Origin: Amphritea sp.
Lineage (GTDB): Bacteria > Pseudomonadota > Gammaproteobacteria > Pseudomonadales > Balneatricaceae
Assembly (NCBI RefSeq): GCF_016744155.1
Contig: NZ_JADGEW010000020.1
Span: forward strand, 1-64,000
Reading direction: 5' to 3'
Length of the DNA: 64,000 bases
Of this stretch, positions 9,207 to 18,360 are shown piece after piece. Below the pieces are notes generated by a model, which did not search any database, was not told the DNA's origin, and saw nothing but the letters and a program-made list of their open reading frames with translations. The number at the start of each line of letters is the position of its first letter. Position 1 is the first letter of the stretch. The position numbers were made by a program, and so were the translations under genes.

Positions 9207-9977
9207 TTAACCAACGATACCTACACCATGGTCCACATAGTGGATACTACCGGAGGTTCCTTTGGATAGGTCGCTTAGGTAGAACATCGCTGCATCGCCC
9301 ACCTCTTCGATAGTTGGAAGCTGTTGGTCGACCGCTCTTTGCTGGTTGTACTCCAACATGGTGGCAAAATCTTTAATACCGCCAGCCGCACGAGTTGCAA
9401 TAGTACCCGGAGAGATCGAATTAACGCGGATGTGACGTGGACCAAGATCACGGGCCAGATAGCGAGTTGCGGCTTCAAGTGCTGCTTTAGCGCAGCCCAT
9501 GACGTTGTAATCGCCGGTTGCCAGAGCGCTACCAAGATATGAGAAGTTGATCATCGAACCACCATCTTTCATCAGATCTTTTGCAAAAGAGGCCATGTGG
9601 ATGAAAGAGAAACATGAGACATCCATCGCCTGGACAAAGCCCTCTCTGGAACATTCTGAGATAGGGGCGTGGAGATCTTCAAGGGGACAGAAGGCCAGCG
9701 AGTGGACCAATCCGTCCAGAGAACCCCAGGCTTCTTCTATCGCTTTAAACAGATCAACCATCTGCTGCTCCTGGGTAACATCCAGAGGCATGATGATTGA
9801 GGCGCCGACCTCTTCAGCAAGGGGGCGAACAAAGCGTTCAGCTTTATCATTAAGATAAGTAATTGCGAGTTCTGCACCTTGTTCGTGCAGTTTTTTTGCA
9901 ACGCCGTAAGCGATGCTTTTATCGTTGGCAATTCCGACAATAAGAACTTTTTTTCCAGCCATTAATAAGTTAGACAT
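9207..9977 (-). CDS. fabI: Enoyl-[ACP] reductase (NADH), FabI type
   Basis: Last reductive step of fatty-acid elongation. The 256-aa short-chain dehydrogenase-like protein has MAGKKVLIVGIANDKSIAYG as nucleotide-binding start, the FabI pattern SYLG...DYNVMGCAKAALEA with both tyrosines and the lysine, and IRVNSISPGTIATRAAGGI. The C-terminus HYVDHGVGIVG differs from the more common VDGGY form, so this is a divergent FabI. It stands alone between two terminators, and a run of AT-rich DNA upstream probably holds its promoter. Confidence 0.9.
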   Translation of the reverse strand: MSNLLMAGKKVLIVGIANDKSIAYGVAKKLHEQGAELAITYLNDKAERFVRPLAEEVGASIIMPLDVTQEQQMVDLFKAIEEAWGSLDGLVHSLAFCPLEDLHAPISECSREGFVQAMDVSCFSFIHMASFAKDLMKDGGSMINFSYLGSALATGDYNVMGCAKAALEAATRYLARDLGPRHIRVNSISPGTIATRAAGGIKDFATMLEYNQQRAVDQQLPTIEEVGDAAMFYLSDLSKGTSGSIHYVDHGVGIVG

Positions 9978-10219
9978 TTCGATACACCATATATTTATAA
10001 ATCAATAGGTTAAATATAAACGAAACTGATTTCAGAATTATGAAAGGCTGTTTTTATAGGCTCAATCGGTATCGCTATAACTCTTTTGTGCTCTGCACAA
10101 TTTCTATGTTAAGTATATCGACTAAAGTCGACGAATGTTTACAAATTAAGTCCCAAAATGGGTATGGGTTTCTTGATGTGTCTGGGAAGTTATAAAAAGA
10201 GGGAGTGGTTATAGGGGGA

Positions 10220-10256
10220 AAGCATCTGGCCTGCTTTGAGAAGAGGGCAGATGCTT
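10220..10256. terminator. Hairpin downstream of ggt
   Basis: AAGCATCTGGCC (10220-10231) and GGGCAGATGCTT (10245-10256) form an almost perfect 12-bp stem 16 bp beyond the ggt stop. The following U tract is weak, so termination is a guess. Confidence 0.5.
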
Positions 10257-10272
10257 GTATCGGGGTCGCAAT

Positions 10273-12021
10273 TTAATCGCCTAGAGCGGTGCCCTCTCTG
10301 CGGGGGTCAACGGCGCTTTTCCAGGAGCCATCAGACTGGCGGAAAAAACCATGCAGACCACTATTAAGGTCTCTGATTTTTATCTCGTGGCCCAACGTCT
10401 TGAGTGGTTCGGCAAGTTGCTCTGCGGAAGTACCTGCTTCCAGTTCAGTCACGCCGTTGCGATTAACCACGTGAGGGGTATTGAAGGCCTGTTGCAGGGA
10501 TAGATCAGAACTGAGTTTGAGGTAGAGGTTTTTTGCGACATAGCTAATGATCCGGCTGCCTCCAGGGGAGCCGAGTGCAGCGACCAGGTGATTATTTTTA
10601 TCAAACACCATTATGGGAGACATTGAACTGCGGGGACGCTTGCCTGGCTGAACCCGATTGGCAACGGGTTTTCCATCCTGTTCGGCGACGAAGGAAAAAT
10701 CAGTGAGTTGGTTGTTTAGAAGAAAACCCCCAGCCATCAGAGTGGAGCCAAAGGCCATCTCGATGCTGCTGGTAATAGAAACGGCGTTACCCCAGCGATC
10801 GACAATAACAAAGTGGCTGGTGGAGGGGAGTTCTGGAGACTGGTCATCAGCCCGGCTGAGCCTGTTAGGTAATTCACCGGGGTTGGCTCTGCCCATATCC
10901 GTCAATGGGGAGATCAGCATACTGCGCTGTCGTAGATAGCTTTCGTCCAGGAGCTGATCCATCGGGACATCGACAAAATCACTGTCAGCCAGATAACGTG
11001 CCCGGTCGGCATAGGCTAAACGACTTGCCTGAGTGAAGAGTTGATAGAATTCTATAGAGTTCGGTTGTAGCTGTTTCGGCTCGGCCAGCTCCATAAGTTT
11101 AATGATCTGCAGTGTTGTTATGCCGCCGGACGTGGGGGGCGGGAAACCACAGACTCGATAATCTCTGAATGGGCGACAAACGGCCTGACGTTCAACTGCC
11201 TGATAGTTTTTCAGGTCATTCAACTGAAGCTTGCCGGGGTTATCAGTCGCTTGCTTTACCGCGTCGATAATATTCTCTGCCAGCTCCCCTTGATAAAATG
11301 CAGTTGCGCCTTTTCCAGCAATCTGACGCAATGAGTTTGCCAATTCTGGATTGGTTAGTTGGTGCCCTACCGGTAAAGCCTCCCCCTCTGGCGTAAAGAA
11401 ATAGTCACGGGCCTGAGGGTATTTTCCCAAGCCCGGATTTATTTTAGATGTGAGCAGTTGATTGAGTCTTGGGCTCACCTTAAAACCGCTTTCTGAGGTT
11501 TTAATTGCATCGTCGAATAGCGAGGCCCATGGCACCTTCCCGTATTGTTTCTGGCTCAATTCCAGCATCGCCAGAACGCCAGGGGTGCCAACTGAACGGC
11601 CGCCAACCATCGCGTCCCACCACCGCATCGGTTTTCCCTCGTCAGTCATAAATAGATTTTCATCAGCGGATGCGGGGGCTGTTTCCCTGCCGTCGAATGC
11701 CTTTAATTGTTTGTTGGCGTTATCCCAGTAAAGCATGAATGCGCCACCGCCGATGCCGGATGACTGGGGCTCGACCAGGGTAAGCATTGCCTGAACAGCA
11801 ACCGCTGCATCAGCGGCGCTACCTCCCTGTTGTAATATCCGATACCCGGCTCGGGTGGCTAAGGGATGGGCGGTAACAACCAGTTGATGCCGGGCTTCGA
11901 CACTTTGCTTAACCAGAGTTCCGGTAGCGGATTCCGGCGCTAAATCTTCATTGACCGCGAATAAAAGTGTCGGAAGGAGGGTGAGTGTACCCAAAATGAC
12001 AGAGAGAGTAGGCCTGCGCAT
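10273..12021 (-). CDS. ggt: Gamma-glutamyltransferase
   Basis: Periplasmic enzyme that hydrolyses or transfers the gamma-glutamyl group of glutathione. The precursor has 582 aa with an N-terminal signal sequence (hydrophobic stretch to about residue 23, ending LLFAVNED). Family motifs present are DAAVAVQAMLTLVEPQSSGIGGG, FDGRETAPASA, GFPPPTSGGI and the autocleavage site STSHFVIVD, whose Thr becomes the N-terminal nucleophile of the small subunit. SSMSPIMVF and GSPGGSRII near the end bind substrate. It is not in an evident operon. gshA, for glutathione synthesis, lies 18 kb away in the same window. Confidence 0.95.
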   Translation of the reverse strand: MRRPTLSVILGTLTLLPTLLFAVNEDLAPESATGTLVKQSVEARHQLVVTAHPLATRAGYRILQQGGSAADAAVAVQAMLTLVEPQSSGIGGGAFMLYWDNANKQLKAFDGRETAPASADENLFMTDEGKPMRWWDAMVGGRSVGTPGVLAMLELSQKQYGKVPWASLFDDAIKTSESGFKVSPRLNQLLTSKINPGLGKYPQARDYFFTPEGEALPVGHQLTNPELANSLRQIAGKGATAFYQGELAENIIDAVKQATDNPGKLQLNDLKNYQAVERQAVCRPFRDYRVCGFPPPTSGGITTLQIIKLMELAEPKQLQPNSIEFYQLFTQASRLAYADRARYLADSDFVDVPMDQLLDESYLRQRSMLISPLTDMGRANPGELPNRLSRADDQSPELPSTSHFVIVDRWGNAVSITSSIEMAFGSTLMAGGFLLNNQLTDFSFVAEQDGKPVANRVQPGKRPRSSMSPIMVFDKNNHLVAALGSPGGSRIISYVAKNLYLKLSSDLSLQQAFNTPHVVNRNGVTELEAGTSAEQLAEPLKTLGHEIKIRDLNSGLHGFFRQSDGSWKSAVDPRREGTALGD

Positions 12022-12233
12022 AGCTTTATTCCTGAGGAAAATTGGTCGATTGCCGATTATTGGAACCGTTATTATTAAAGCAGAAATTTAATCAAATTGT
12101 TGTCACTGTATTAAATTTATCTTTAAAGTCATAGGGTTGAATGGGCGCTTGAGAGAACTGGCGGGCCATCGGTAATGTCTATGTTTAATCATTATCGGAG
12201 GGTGATAGCCGTCGCTCGAAATGGGTAGCATCT

Positions 12234-13652
12234 GTGGTGCTGGCAAGCATTGCTTTATCTATACTGGAGTTAGTTAAAGATCAAACCGCTCGGGCCGATA
12301 GCATTCCGACGGACAGTGATAATGGAGATTCCCCTTTGTCTATAGCAGTCAAACCTATCTACAACGCAGGCAGTGACGCCAAAGAGACACGCGTAGTGTT
12401 ACTGAATGACCATGAAGGCAAAGCGCTTGTTATTTTGCCAGCCAATATGCTGTTAAATCTGGTTAGCATTTGGAAACACTCAGGCCGACATCTGCAACCT
12501 GTCAGAGGGCAGGATGCTATGAAATTTTTTGGTCAGCCAGCTTTACAGGTCAATGCCGGGCAGAAGAAGCTTTTTCAATTGCCTGTATATATAGATCAGT
12601 CAATTGCTGACTACGATAAGCTTGAGGTTATCGAGCCTTATACCGGTTTAGCCTTCGTGGCTCAAAAACAGTGGTTTCAGGATCATGTATCGCTTTGTGC
12701 CTTAGGATTGACGGTTAACGGAATCAATCAGCAGCAGCCCGATGGTAACGATGAACAGGTCATTACTCGTGCTGTTGAACGTTTTACAACGTTGAGAATT
12801 CAGCAGCGTCTAGAAGATACTTTAGGGTTGCCCTCATTACCGCCTTCGATGAAACGGCTGGTTGAGCTGCGTTCTGATCCGGCCGCGGGAATTGATGACC
12901 TGGTCCCTCTTGTCCGCGGTGATGCCAGTCTTGCAGCTCAAGTTATGAGCTGGGCTGCCTCTCCTTACTATGCGGCGCCTGGTGACGTACATTCCGTTGA
13001 GGATGCGGTGATTCGTGTTTTAGGCTTTGATCTGGTGGTTAATCTGGCACTAGGTGTGGCTATGGGTAAAGCGTTGTCAGTACCGGAAGATACTCCCCGT
13101 GATGGTGTTCCATACTGGCAACAGTCGGTATATACCGCCGCCGCCGCAGAACTTCTGTGCAAAAAAATACCTGCAGAGATCAGGCCCAAACCCGGTCTGG
13201 TTTATCTAGCCGGTTTACTGCAAAACTTCGGATACCTGATACTTGCACACCTATTTCCGCCTCATTTTTCTCTGTTATCACGTTATATCGAAGCGAATCC
13301 ACATATGCCCCTGGAGTTTGTCGAAAAGCAGGTGCTCAATGTTACCCGGGAGCAGGTCGGAAGCTGGCTTTTGGAAAACTGGGGGCTGCCAGATGTCGTT
13401 GTTGAAGCGGTGCGTCATCATAATGATTTGGCTTATGAGGGGCTTGCCAGTCACGAAGCGAAGTTGCTACATATTGTGAGTCGTGGTTTGCGTGCACTGG
13501 AGATGGCAGATGGGCCAGTTGAATCAGTTCCGAAGACGATTCTTGCTGAGCTGAAACTGACTCAGACGGATATTGATAATGTATTGGAGCAAGTCACGGA
13601 AAGCCGGGCAGAGCTCGATTCTCTGGTACATACCATAATGCATGCACACTGA
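12234..13652 (+). CDS. YbaK-like / HDOD signalling protein
   Basis: 472-aa protein with two parts. Residues about 40-165 look like a degenerate YbaK/aminoacyl-tRNA deacylase-type domain (ETRVVLLNDHEGKALVILPAN ... GLAFVA). Residues about 185-410 are an HDOD domain (LPSLPPSMKRLVELR, DASLAAQVMSWAASPYY, VLGFDLVVNLALGVAMG, HHND). HDOD proteins act in signalling, often with c-di-GMP pathways, but a defined role cannot be given. The start is uncertain: the frame is open back to 12189 but has no ATG and no ribosome site, only GTG at 12234 or 12237. Confidence 0.8.
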   Translation: MVLASIALSILELVKDQTARADSIPTDSDNGDSPLSIAVKPIYNAGSDAKETRVVLLNDHEGKALVILPANMLLNLVSIWKHSGRHLQPVRGQDAMKFFGQPALQVNAGQKKLFQLPVYIDQSIADYDKLEVIEPYTGLAFVAQKQWFQDHVSLCALGLTVNGINQQQPDGNDEQVITRAVERFTTLRIQQRLEDTLGLPSLPPSMKRLVELRSDPAAGIDDLVPLVRGDASLAAQVMSWAASPYYAAPGDVHSVEDAVIRVLGFDLVVNLALGVAMGKALSVPEDTPRDGVPYWQQSVYTAAAAELLCKKIPAEIRPKPGLVYLAGLLQNFGYLILAHLFPPHFSLLSRYIEANPHMPLEFVEKQVLNVTREQVGSWLLENWGLPDVVVEAVRHHNDLAYEGLASHEAKLLHIVSRGLRALEMADGPVESVPKTILAELKLTQTDIDNVLEQVTESRAELDSLVHTIMHAH

Positions 13653-13685
13653 CTTTATCCGGGTTCACCTGTTAGAGTCAGTGTT

Positions 13686-13714
13686 GAAACAACGGTCGCT
13701 CAGATCGTTGTTTC
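13686..13714. terminator. Hairpin between converging HDOD and ABC-F genes
   Basis: Perfect 9-bp arms GAAACAACG and CGTTGTTTC with an 11-base loop. The right arm overlaps the last codons of the leftward ABC-F gene. Confidence 0.5.
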
Positions 13715-15610
13715 GCTTTCCAGCTGCTCCAGTTCCTCGAGTTTATCCAGCCAGTCAGCTTCGATCTTTTCAGATTTTTGCTGTAGCTCGCCCTGTTGTT
13801 GCAACAGTTGTTTCAAGTTCTCTTTGTTAGCCTCTTCGTAAAGACTGTTATCTGCAAGCTGGCTTTCCAGTTGCTGTAGCTTAGCTGTGGTCTTGTCCAG
13901 TTCTGTTTCGAGCTTATCAACAGCGTTGCGTAATGGCCGAAGGGCTTTACGGCGCTCAGCTTCAAGACGTTTTTGCTCTTTCTTTTCAGCGGCACTTACT
14001 GAACGATTTTCCCTCGGTGTATCAGTCGTTTGAGTCTGTGTCCGGCGTTGCGTGGCCAGCCATTGTTGGTAGTCATCCATATCACCGTCAAAAGGGGTTA
14101 CGCTGCCATTGGCGACCAGCATAAACTGGTCAACAGTGTTGCGTAGCAGGTGACGGTCGTGGGACACCAGGATCAGCGCGCCTTCAAAGCTTTGTAACGC
14201 CAGTGTCAGAGCGTGTCTGACTTCGAGATCCAGGTGGTTGGTAGGCTCATCTAATAGCAGCAGGTTAGGACGCTGCCAGGCGATAAGTGCTAAGGCAACC
14301 CGGGCCTTTTCTCCGCCGGAGAATAATTTGACGGGTTCTAGCGCCCGATCACCATTGAAATCAAAACTACCCAGATAGTTTCTGATCTCCTGATCACTAG
14401 CTTTGGGAGAGATGCGCTGGATATGTAGCGAGGGTGATGCCTCAAGATCCAAAGCTTCAAGCTGATGCTGTGCAAAATAACCGATTTTAAGGTGTTCACC
14501 CGCTTTATATAGACCGTTAATCTGAGGCAGGTCTTGAGTCAGCGTTTTAATCAGGGTCGACTTACCCGCCCCATTGGGCCCAAGGAGACCGATACGGTCA
14601 CCAGGGGATAACGTCAGTTTTACATTATTCAACACCGGCTGTTGATAACCTAAAGCACAATTATCCAGGCTTAACAGAGGAAAAGATATTTTGTCAGAAG
14701 ACTGAAACGTGAAGCTGAACGGACTGTCCACATGGGCCGGAGCGATGCGCTCCATCCGTTCCAGTTCTTTAACTCGGCTTTGAGCTTGCTTTGCCTTAGT
14801 CGCTTTGGCTTTAAAGCGGGTAACAAAACTCTCTATTTCGGCAATTCTGACCTGTTGTTTTTCAAATTGAGACTGCTGCTGAGCTAGCCGTTCCGCTCTG
14901 CGCAGCTCAAAATCGCTGTAGCCGCCTTTGTACAGCTCAGTTTTCTGATTGTACATATGTACGATATGGGTGCTGACCGCATCCAGAAAATCCCGGTCAT
15001 GGGAGATCAGCAGCAGGGTGCCCTGATAGTTTCGCAGCCACTGTTCCAGCCAGATAGTTGCATCCAGATCCAGGTGGTTGGTAGGCTCATCAAGTAGCAA
15101 AATATCAGAATAGCTCATGAGTGCCTGAGCCAGATTAAGGCGAATGCGCCAGCCGCCGGAAAAAGTATTAACCGGTCGTTCTGCATCTGCAGTGGTAAAA
15201 CTAAGCCCGTTCAGCAGTTGATGGGCCCGGGATTCGGCAGTGTAGCCATCGACCGCATCTAGCTGCGCATGCAGTTCACCAATACGGTGATGATCTCCGG
15301 ACTGTTCAGCATCTGCCAGGGCTTGCTGAACGCTACGTAATCGCTTGTCACCGTCCAGGACGTAATCAATAGCGCGTTGAACGCTGTCGCCAACCTCTTG
15401 AGCCATATGTGCAATGGTCAGGTTTGCTGGTAGCTGAAGATCGCCTTCATCGGGCTGAAGCTGGCCGAGAATAAGTTTGAAAAGGGAGGATTTACCTACG
15501 CCATTGGCGCCGACAATACCGACTTTTTGATTGGCGTGAATAGTTAATTGCGCTCTATCTAGCAGGCGCATGTGTCCACGTTGTAAGCTAAGCTGGTTTA
15601 ACTGAATCAT
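13700..15610 (-). CDS. yheS: ABC-F family ATP-binding protein (YheS-like)
   Basis: Soluble 636-aa protein with two ABC ATPase domains and no membrane part; ABC-F proteins act at the ribosome. Walker A motifs are GANGVGKSSL and GPNGAGKSTL; signatures are TFSGGWRIRLNLAQAL and LFSGGEKARVALAL; both Walker B motifs read LLLDEPTNHLDL. The linker has a long charged helix (about 220-290), and a C-terminal coiled coil (about 530-636) is rich in Lys, Glu and Gln. The start MIQLNQLSLQRG at 15610 matches YheS; 18 further in-frame residues up to 15664 would overlap the divergent gene at 15631. Confidence 0.9.
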   Translation of the reverse strand: MIQLNQLSLQRGHMRLLDRAQLTIHANQKVGIVGANGVGKSSLFKLILGQLQPDEGDLQLPANLTIAHMAQEVGDSVQRAIDYVLDGDKRLRSVQQALADAEQSGDHHRIGELHAQLDAVDGYTAESRAHQLLNGLSFTTADAERPVNTFSGGWRIRLNLAQALMSYSDILLLDEPTNHLDLDATIWLEQWLRNYQGTLLLISHDRDFLDAVSTHIVHMYNQKTELYKGGYSDFELRRAERLAQQQSQFEKQQVRIAEIESFVTRFKAKATKAKQAQSRVKELERMERIAPAHVDSPFSFTFQSSDKISFPLLSLDNCALGYQQPVLNNVKLTLSPGDRIGLLGPNGAGKSTLIKTLTQDLPQINGLYKAGEHLKIGYFAQHQLEALDLEASPSLHIQRISPKASDQEIRNYLGSFDFNGDRALEPVKLFSGGEKARVALALIAWQRPNLLLLDEPTNHLDLEVRHALTLALQSFEGALILVSHDRHLLRNTVDQFMLVANGSVTPFDGDMDDYQQWLATQRRTQTQTTDTPRENRSVSAAEKKEQKRLEAERRKALRPLRNAVDKLETELDKTTAKLQQLESQLADNSLYEEANKENLKQLLQQQGELQQKSEKIEADWLDKLEELEQLESETTI

Positions 15611-15630
15611 GGCGGCGGATTTTAGCATAG

Positions 15631-16116
15631 ATGAATGAAGATAATGAGTTTTGGAGCTATGCAATCAAGGTTTATTCAGATCCGGAAATAGCCGAGGTTT
15701 GCCAGGCGTTGCAAAATCGCTTTCAGCTGAGCGTAAACCGCCTGCTATTTGCGCTTTGGCTTGCTGAACAGGGGCGTGTTTTACCTATGGATTTGGACGA
15801 GGCCGATAGCCGAGAGTGGCGTTTGACACTGCTTGAACCCCTAAGATCGCTTCGCTATAAACTGCGGAAATCAAAGCGGTCAGTTGAAGAGGAAAATTGT
15901 TATCAGCAATTAAAAATAGCCGAATTATCAGCGGAAAAGGTGGAGATTGGATTGTTGTTTAAGCTAAAAGATCATTGCTCTACAACAGCTAAGCTATCAG
16001 GGCTTAGGTATCAGAACCTTTGTGTCGCGGCGGATACAGGAACAGACGGGGCAGGAGAGTTACAAGTTTTATTAACTCAATTAAGCGATAAAGCCGCTGT
16101 GAACGGTAGTATTTAA
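15631..16116 (+). CDS. TIGR02444-family protein
   Basis: 161-aa protein resembling the TIGR02444 family of unknown function (FWSYAIKVYSDPEIAEVCQ, FQLSVNRLLFALWLAEQG). No signal peptide or membrane segment; likely cytoplasmic and helical. It starts only 20 bp from the divergent ABC-F gene, a pairing seen in related bacteria as far as I recall. Function unknown. Confidence 0.75.
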   Translation: MNEDNEFWSYAIKVYSDPEIAEVCQALQNRFQLSVNRLLFALWLAEQGRVLPMDLDEADSREWRLTLLEPLRSLRYKLRKSKRSVEEENCYQQLKIAELSAEKVEIGLLFKLKDHCSTTAKLSGLRYQNLCVAADTGTDGAGELQVLLTQLSDKAAVNGSI

Positions 16117-16181
16117 TGGAACTTTTCAGTTTAATGGCTTACTAATCGCTGATAACTGACTCTTGGATTAAAGGAATGACA

Positions 16182-16904
16182 ATGAAAAAGACGCTGGTGG
16201 CTGTGGCCGTAGCAAGTATTGTATTGGTGGGATGTAGCGCTGATAAAGAGCCGGCTGCACCGGTTGAGAAACCTTATACCCTGGAAACTGACCAGCAGAA
16301 GCTGGGCTACAGCCTGGGCCTGATGCTGGGTGAACGCCTTAAATCAGATGTAGAAGAGCTGGATGTAGACGCTCTGCGTCGCGCTGTCGAGACTGTTTAC
16401 TCCGGTGCAGAGCCATTGCTGAAGCCGGAAGAAGTTGAAGCGACTATGATGGCCTTCCAAAAGAAAAAGATTGAGGAGCAGCAGGCGGCTGTAACTAAAA
16501 TGGCTGAGGGTAACTTAGCTAAAGGCCAGGCGTACATGGCTGAAAATGGAAAGAAAGAAGGTGTAGTTACCACAGAATCTGGACTTCAATACGAAGTATT
16601 GACCGCCGGTGAAGGCGCATCGCCAAAAGCTGAGGATACCGTTAAGGTACATTACCGTGGCTCCCTGATCAGCGGTACTGATTTTGATAGCTCTTATAGT
16701 CGAGGAGAGCCTGTTTCTTTCCCACTTAACGGGGTAATTCCTGGTTGGACTGAAGGCCTGCAGCTGATGAAAGTGGGTGAAAAGTCGCGTTTAGTGCTTC
16801 CTGCTGAACTAGCTTATGGTCCTGGAGGTATGGGCGAGGCTATCGGGCCGAATGAAACTCTAGTATTTGAAGTTGAATTGCTAGATATCAATCCTACTGA
16901 GTAA
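16182..16904 (+). CDS. FKBP-type peptidyl-prolyl isomerase lipoprotein
   Basis: Periplasmic folding helper of the FkpA/Mip group, 240 aa. A lipobox LVGC at about residues 15-18 suggests a lipid-anchored form. The N-terminal dimerisation part (QKLGYSLGLMLGERL) is followed by a long helix and a C-terminal FKBP domain (VKVHYRGSLISGTDFDSSYSRG, GVIPGWTEGLQLMKVGEK, AYGPGG). ATG 16182 is chosen because AAGGA (16171-16175) lies six bases upstream; the earlier ATG at 16176 is too close to it. A terminator follows the stop. Confidence 0.93.
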   Translation: MKKTLVAVAVASIVLVGCSADKEPAAPVEKPYTLETDQQKLGYSLGLMLGERLKSDVEELDVDALRRAVETVYSGAEPLLKPEEVEATMMAFQKKKIEEQQAAVTKMAEGNLAKGQAYMAENGKKEGVVTTESGLQYEVLTAGEGASPKAEDTVKVHYRGSLISGTDFDSSYSRGEPVSFPLNGVIPGWTEGLQLMKVGEKSRLVLPAELAYGPGGMGEAIGPNETLVFEVELLDINPTE

Positions 16905-16930
16905 AGCGCCAACATTGGTCATAAAGTTAA

Positions 16931-16957
16931 AACCACCCTTATGGGTGGTTTTTTTTG
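16931..16957 (+). terminator. Terminator after the FKBP gene
   Basis: AACCACCC-TTAT-GGGTGGTT followed by a run of T. Confidence 0.9.
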
Positions 16958-17243
16958 GTGCATCAAAAACAGCTCTGATCGAAAATGTCACTAATATCAA
17001 GCGTTTTTGACAGTTCATTTGTAAAAATATTACAACATTATTAGGGCGTAATATAACGGGCAATCAGTCGTTTCTGTACAGAAGTAAAACAGTTGCTACA
17101 CTTAAAGACTGAAAGTTAACTATATGGATTAAAAGAATAAAGAAGTGGAATGCTCTTTGCAGAGCCTAAACGTATAGCAATGTTACTCAATACGACCCTG
17201 CTTTTTATTATTCATTAATACGTTCAAAGAGAGGAAGTATCCG

Positions 17244-18257
17244 ATGAAGAAAACCCTTATCTCCGCTACCGCGCTTATGGCTGCAATGGCGGGTACTGCA
17301 ATGGCTGGCACTTTGGAAAACGTTCAAGAACGTGGTGCTATACAGTGCGGCGTAACCAGTGGTGTACCAGGCTTCTCCGTACCTGACGATAAAGGTAATT
17401 GGAAAGGTCTTGATGTCGACTTGTGTCGTGCGGTTGCCGCAGCAGTATTTGGCGATGCGACAAAAGTTAAATTTATTCCACTGAATGCGAAAGAGCGTTT
17501 TACCGCGTTGGTTTCTGGTGAAATTGATGTGCTGTCCCGGGTAACTACCTGGACTCAGACTCGTGATACACAGCTCGGTATCAACTTTGCTGGCGTTAAC
17601 TACTATGATGGCCAGGGTTTCTTGGTTAAGAACGAGCTGGGCCTGAAAAGCGTTAAAGAGCTTGATGGTGCGACAGTATGTGTACAGTCTGGTACCACTA
17701 CCGAATTGAATATGGCGGATTATTTCCGCGCACAGGGTATTTCGTACACGCCAGTAGTCTTCGATACGAATGATCAGGCAGCCCAGGCGTTTGACAGTGG
17801 TCGTTGTGATTCCTTCACGACTGACTTGTCACAGGCAGCAGGTCTGCGTACTCGAATGCAAGATCCATCTTCCGTTGGCGCACTACCAGAAGTTATCTCT
17901 AAAGAACCTCTGGGACCTGTTGTACGTCAGGGTGACGACACTTGGTTTAACATTGTTAAGTGGAGCCACAATGCGATGCTGAACGCTGAAGAGCTGGGCA
18001 TCACTTCTGCGAACGTTGATAAAATGAAAGCGGAAAGCACTAATCCAAACGTTAAGCGTCTGGTTGGTCTTGATGGGCCAAAAGGCAAAGGCATGGATCT
18101 GCCTGATGACTGGGCATACCAGATCGTTAAGCAGGTGGGTAACTACGGTGAAGCTTATGAGCGAAACGTAGGTAAAGGTTCACCACTGGGACTGGAGCGC
18201 GGACTGAATGCGCTATGGAACCAGGGTGGCTTGCAGTACGCACCACCTATGCGTTAA
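17244..18257 (+). CDS. aapJ: Amino-acid ABC transporter substrate-binding protein AapJ
   Basis: Periplasmic binding protein (337 aa) of a general L-amino-acid transporter. A signal peptide ends at about residue 21 (GTAMAGTLENV). The body has the family-3 solute-binding pattern QCGVTSGVPGFSVPDDKGNWKGLDVDLCRAVAAAVFGD and FTTDLSQAAGLR. It is the first gene of aapJQMP. GAGG precedes the ATG. A hairpin with T run after the stop probably lets the binding protein be made in excess over the membrane parts. An upstream region of about 290 bp should hold the promoter; TTGACA near 16999 is a possible -35. Confidence 0.95.
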   Translation: MKKTLISATALMAAMAGTAMAGTLENVQERGAIQCGVTSGVPGFSVPDDKGNWKGLDVDLCRAVAAAVFGDATKVKFIPLNAKERFTALVSGEIDVLSRVTTWTQTRDTQLGINFAGVNYYDGQGFLVKNELGLKSVKELDGATVCVQSGTTTELNMADYFRAQGISYTPVVFDTNDQAAQAFDSGRCDSFTTDLSQAAGLRTRMQDPSSVGALPEVISKEPLGPVVRQGDDTWFNIVKWSHNAMLNAEELGITSANVDKMKAESTNPNVKRLVGLDGPKGKGMDLPDDWAYQIVKQVGNYGEAYERNVGKGSPLGLERGLNALWNQGGLQYAPPMR

Positions 18258-18269
18258 TACGCTGATTAG

Positions 18270-18296
18270 CGGCTGGCCGAAAGGCTGGCCGTTTTT
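18270..18296 (+). terminator. Attenuator-like hairpin between aapJ and aapQ
   Basis: Nine-base-pair stem with two G-U pairs and a GAAA loop (18270-18291), followed by TTTTT. It probably gives partial termination within the operon. Confidence 0.7.
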
Positions 18297-18360
18297 GTAT
18301 CTGCTTCCAAAATTTATAGAGGGGGCAAATAGATCTGTGTACTGACTTCTGGAGTAAACA

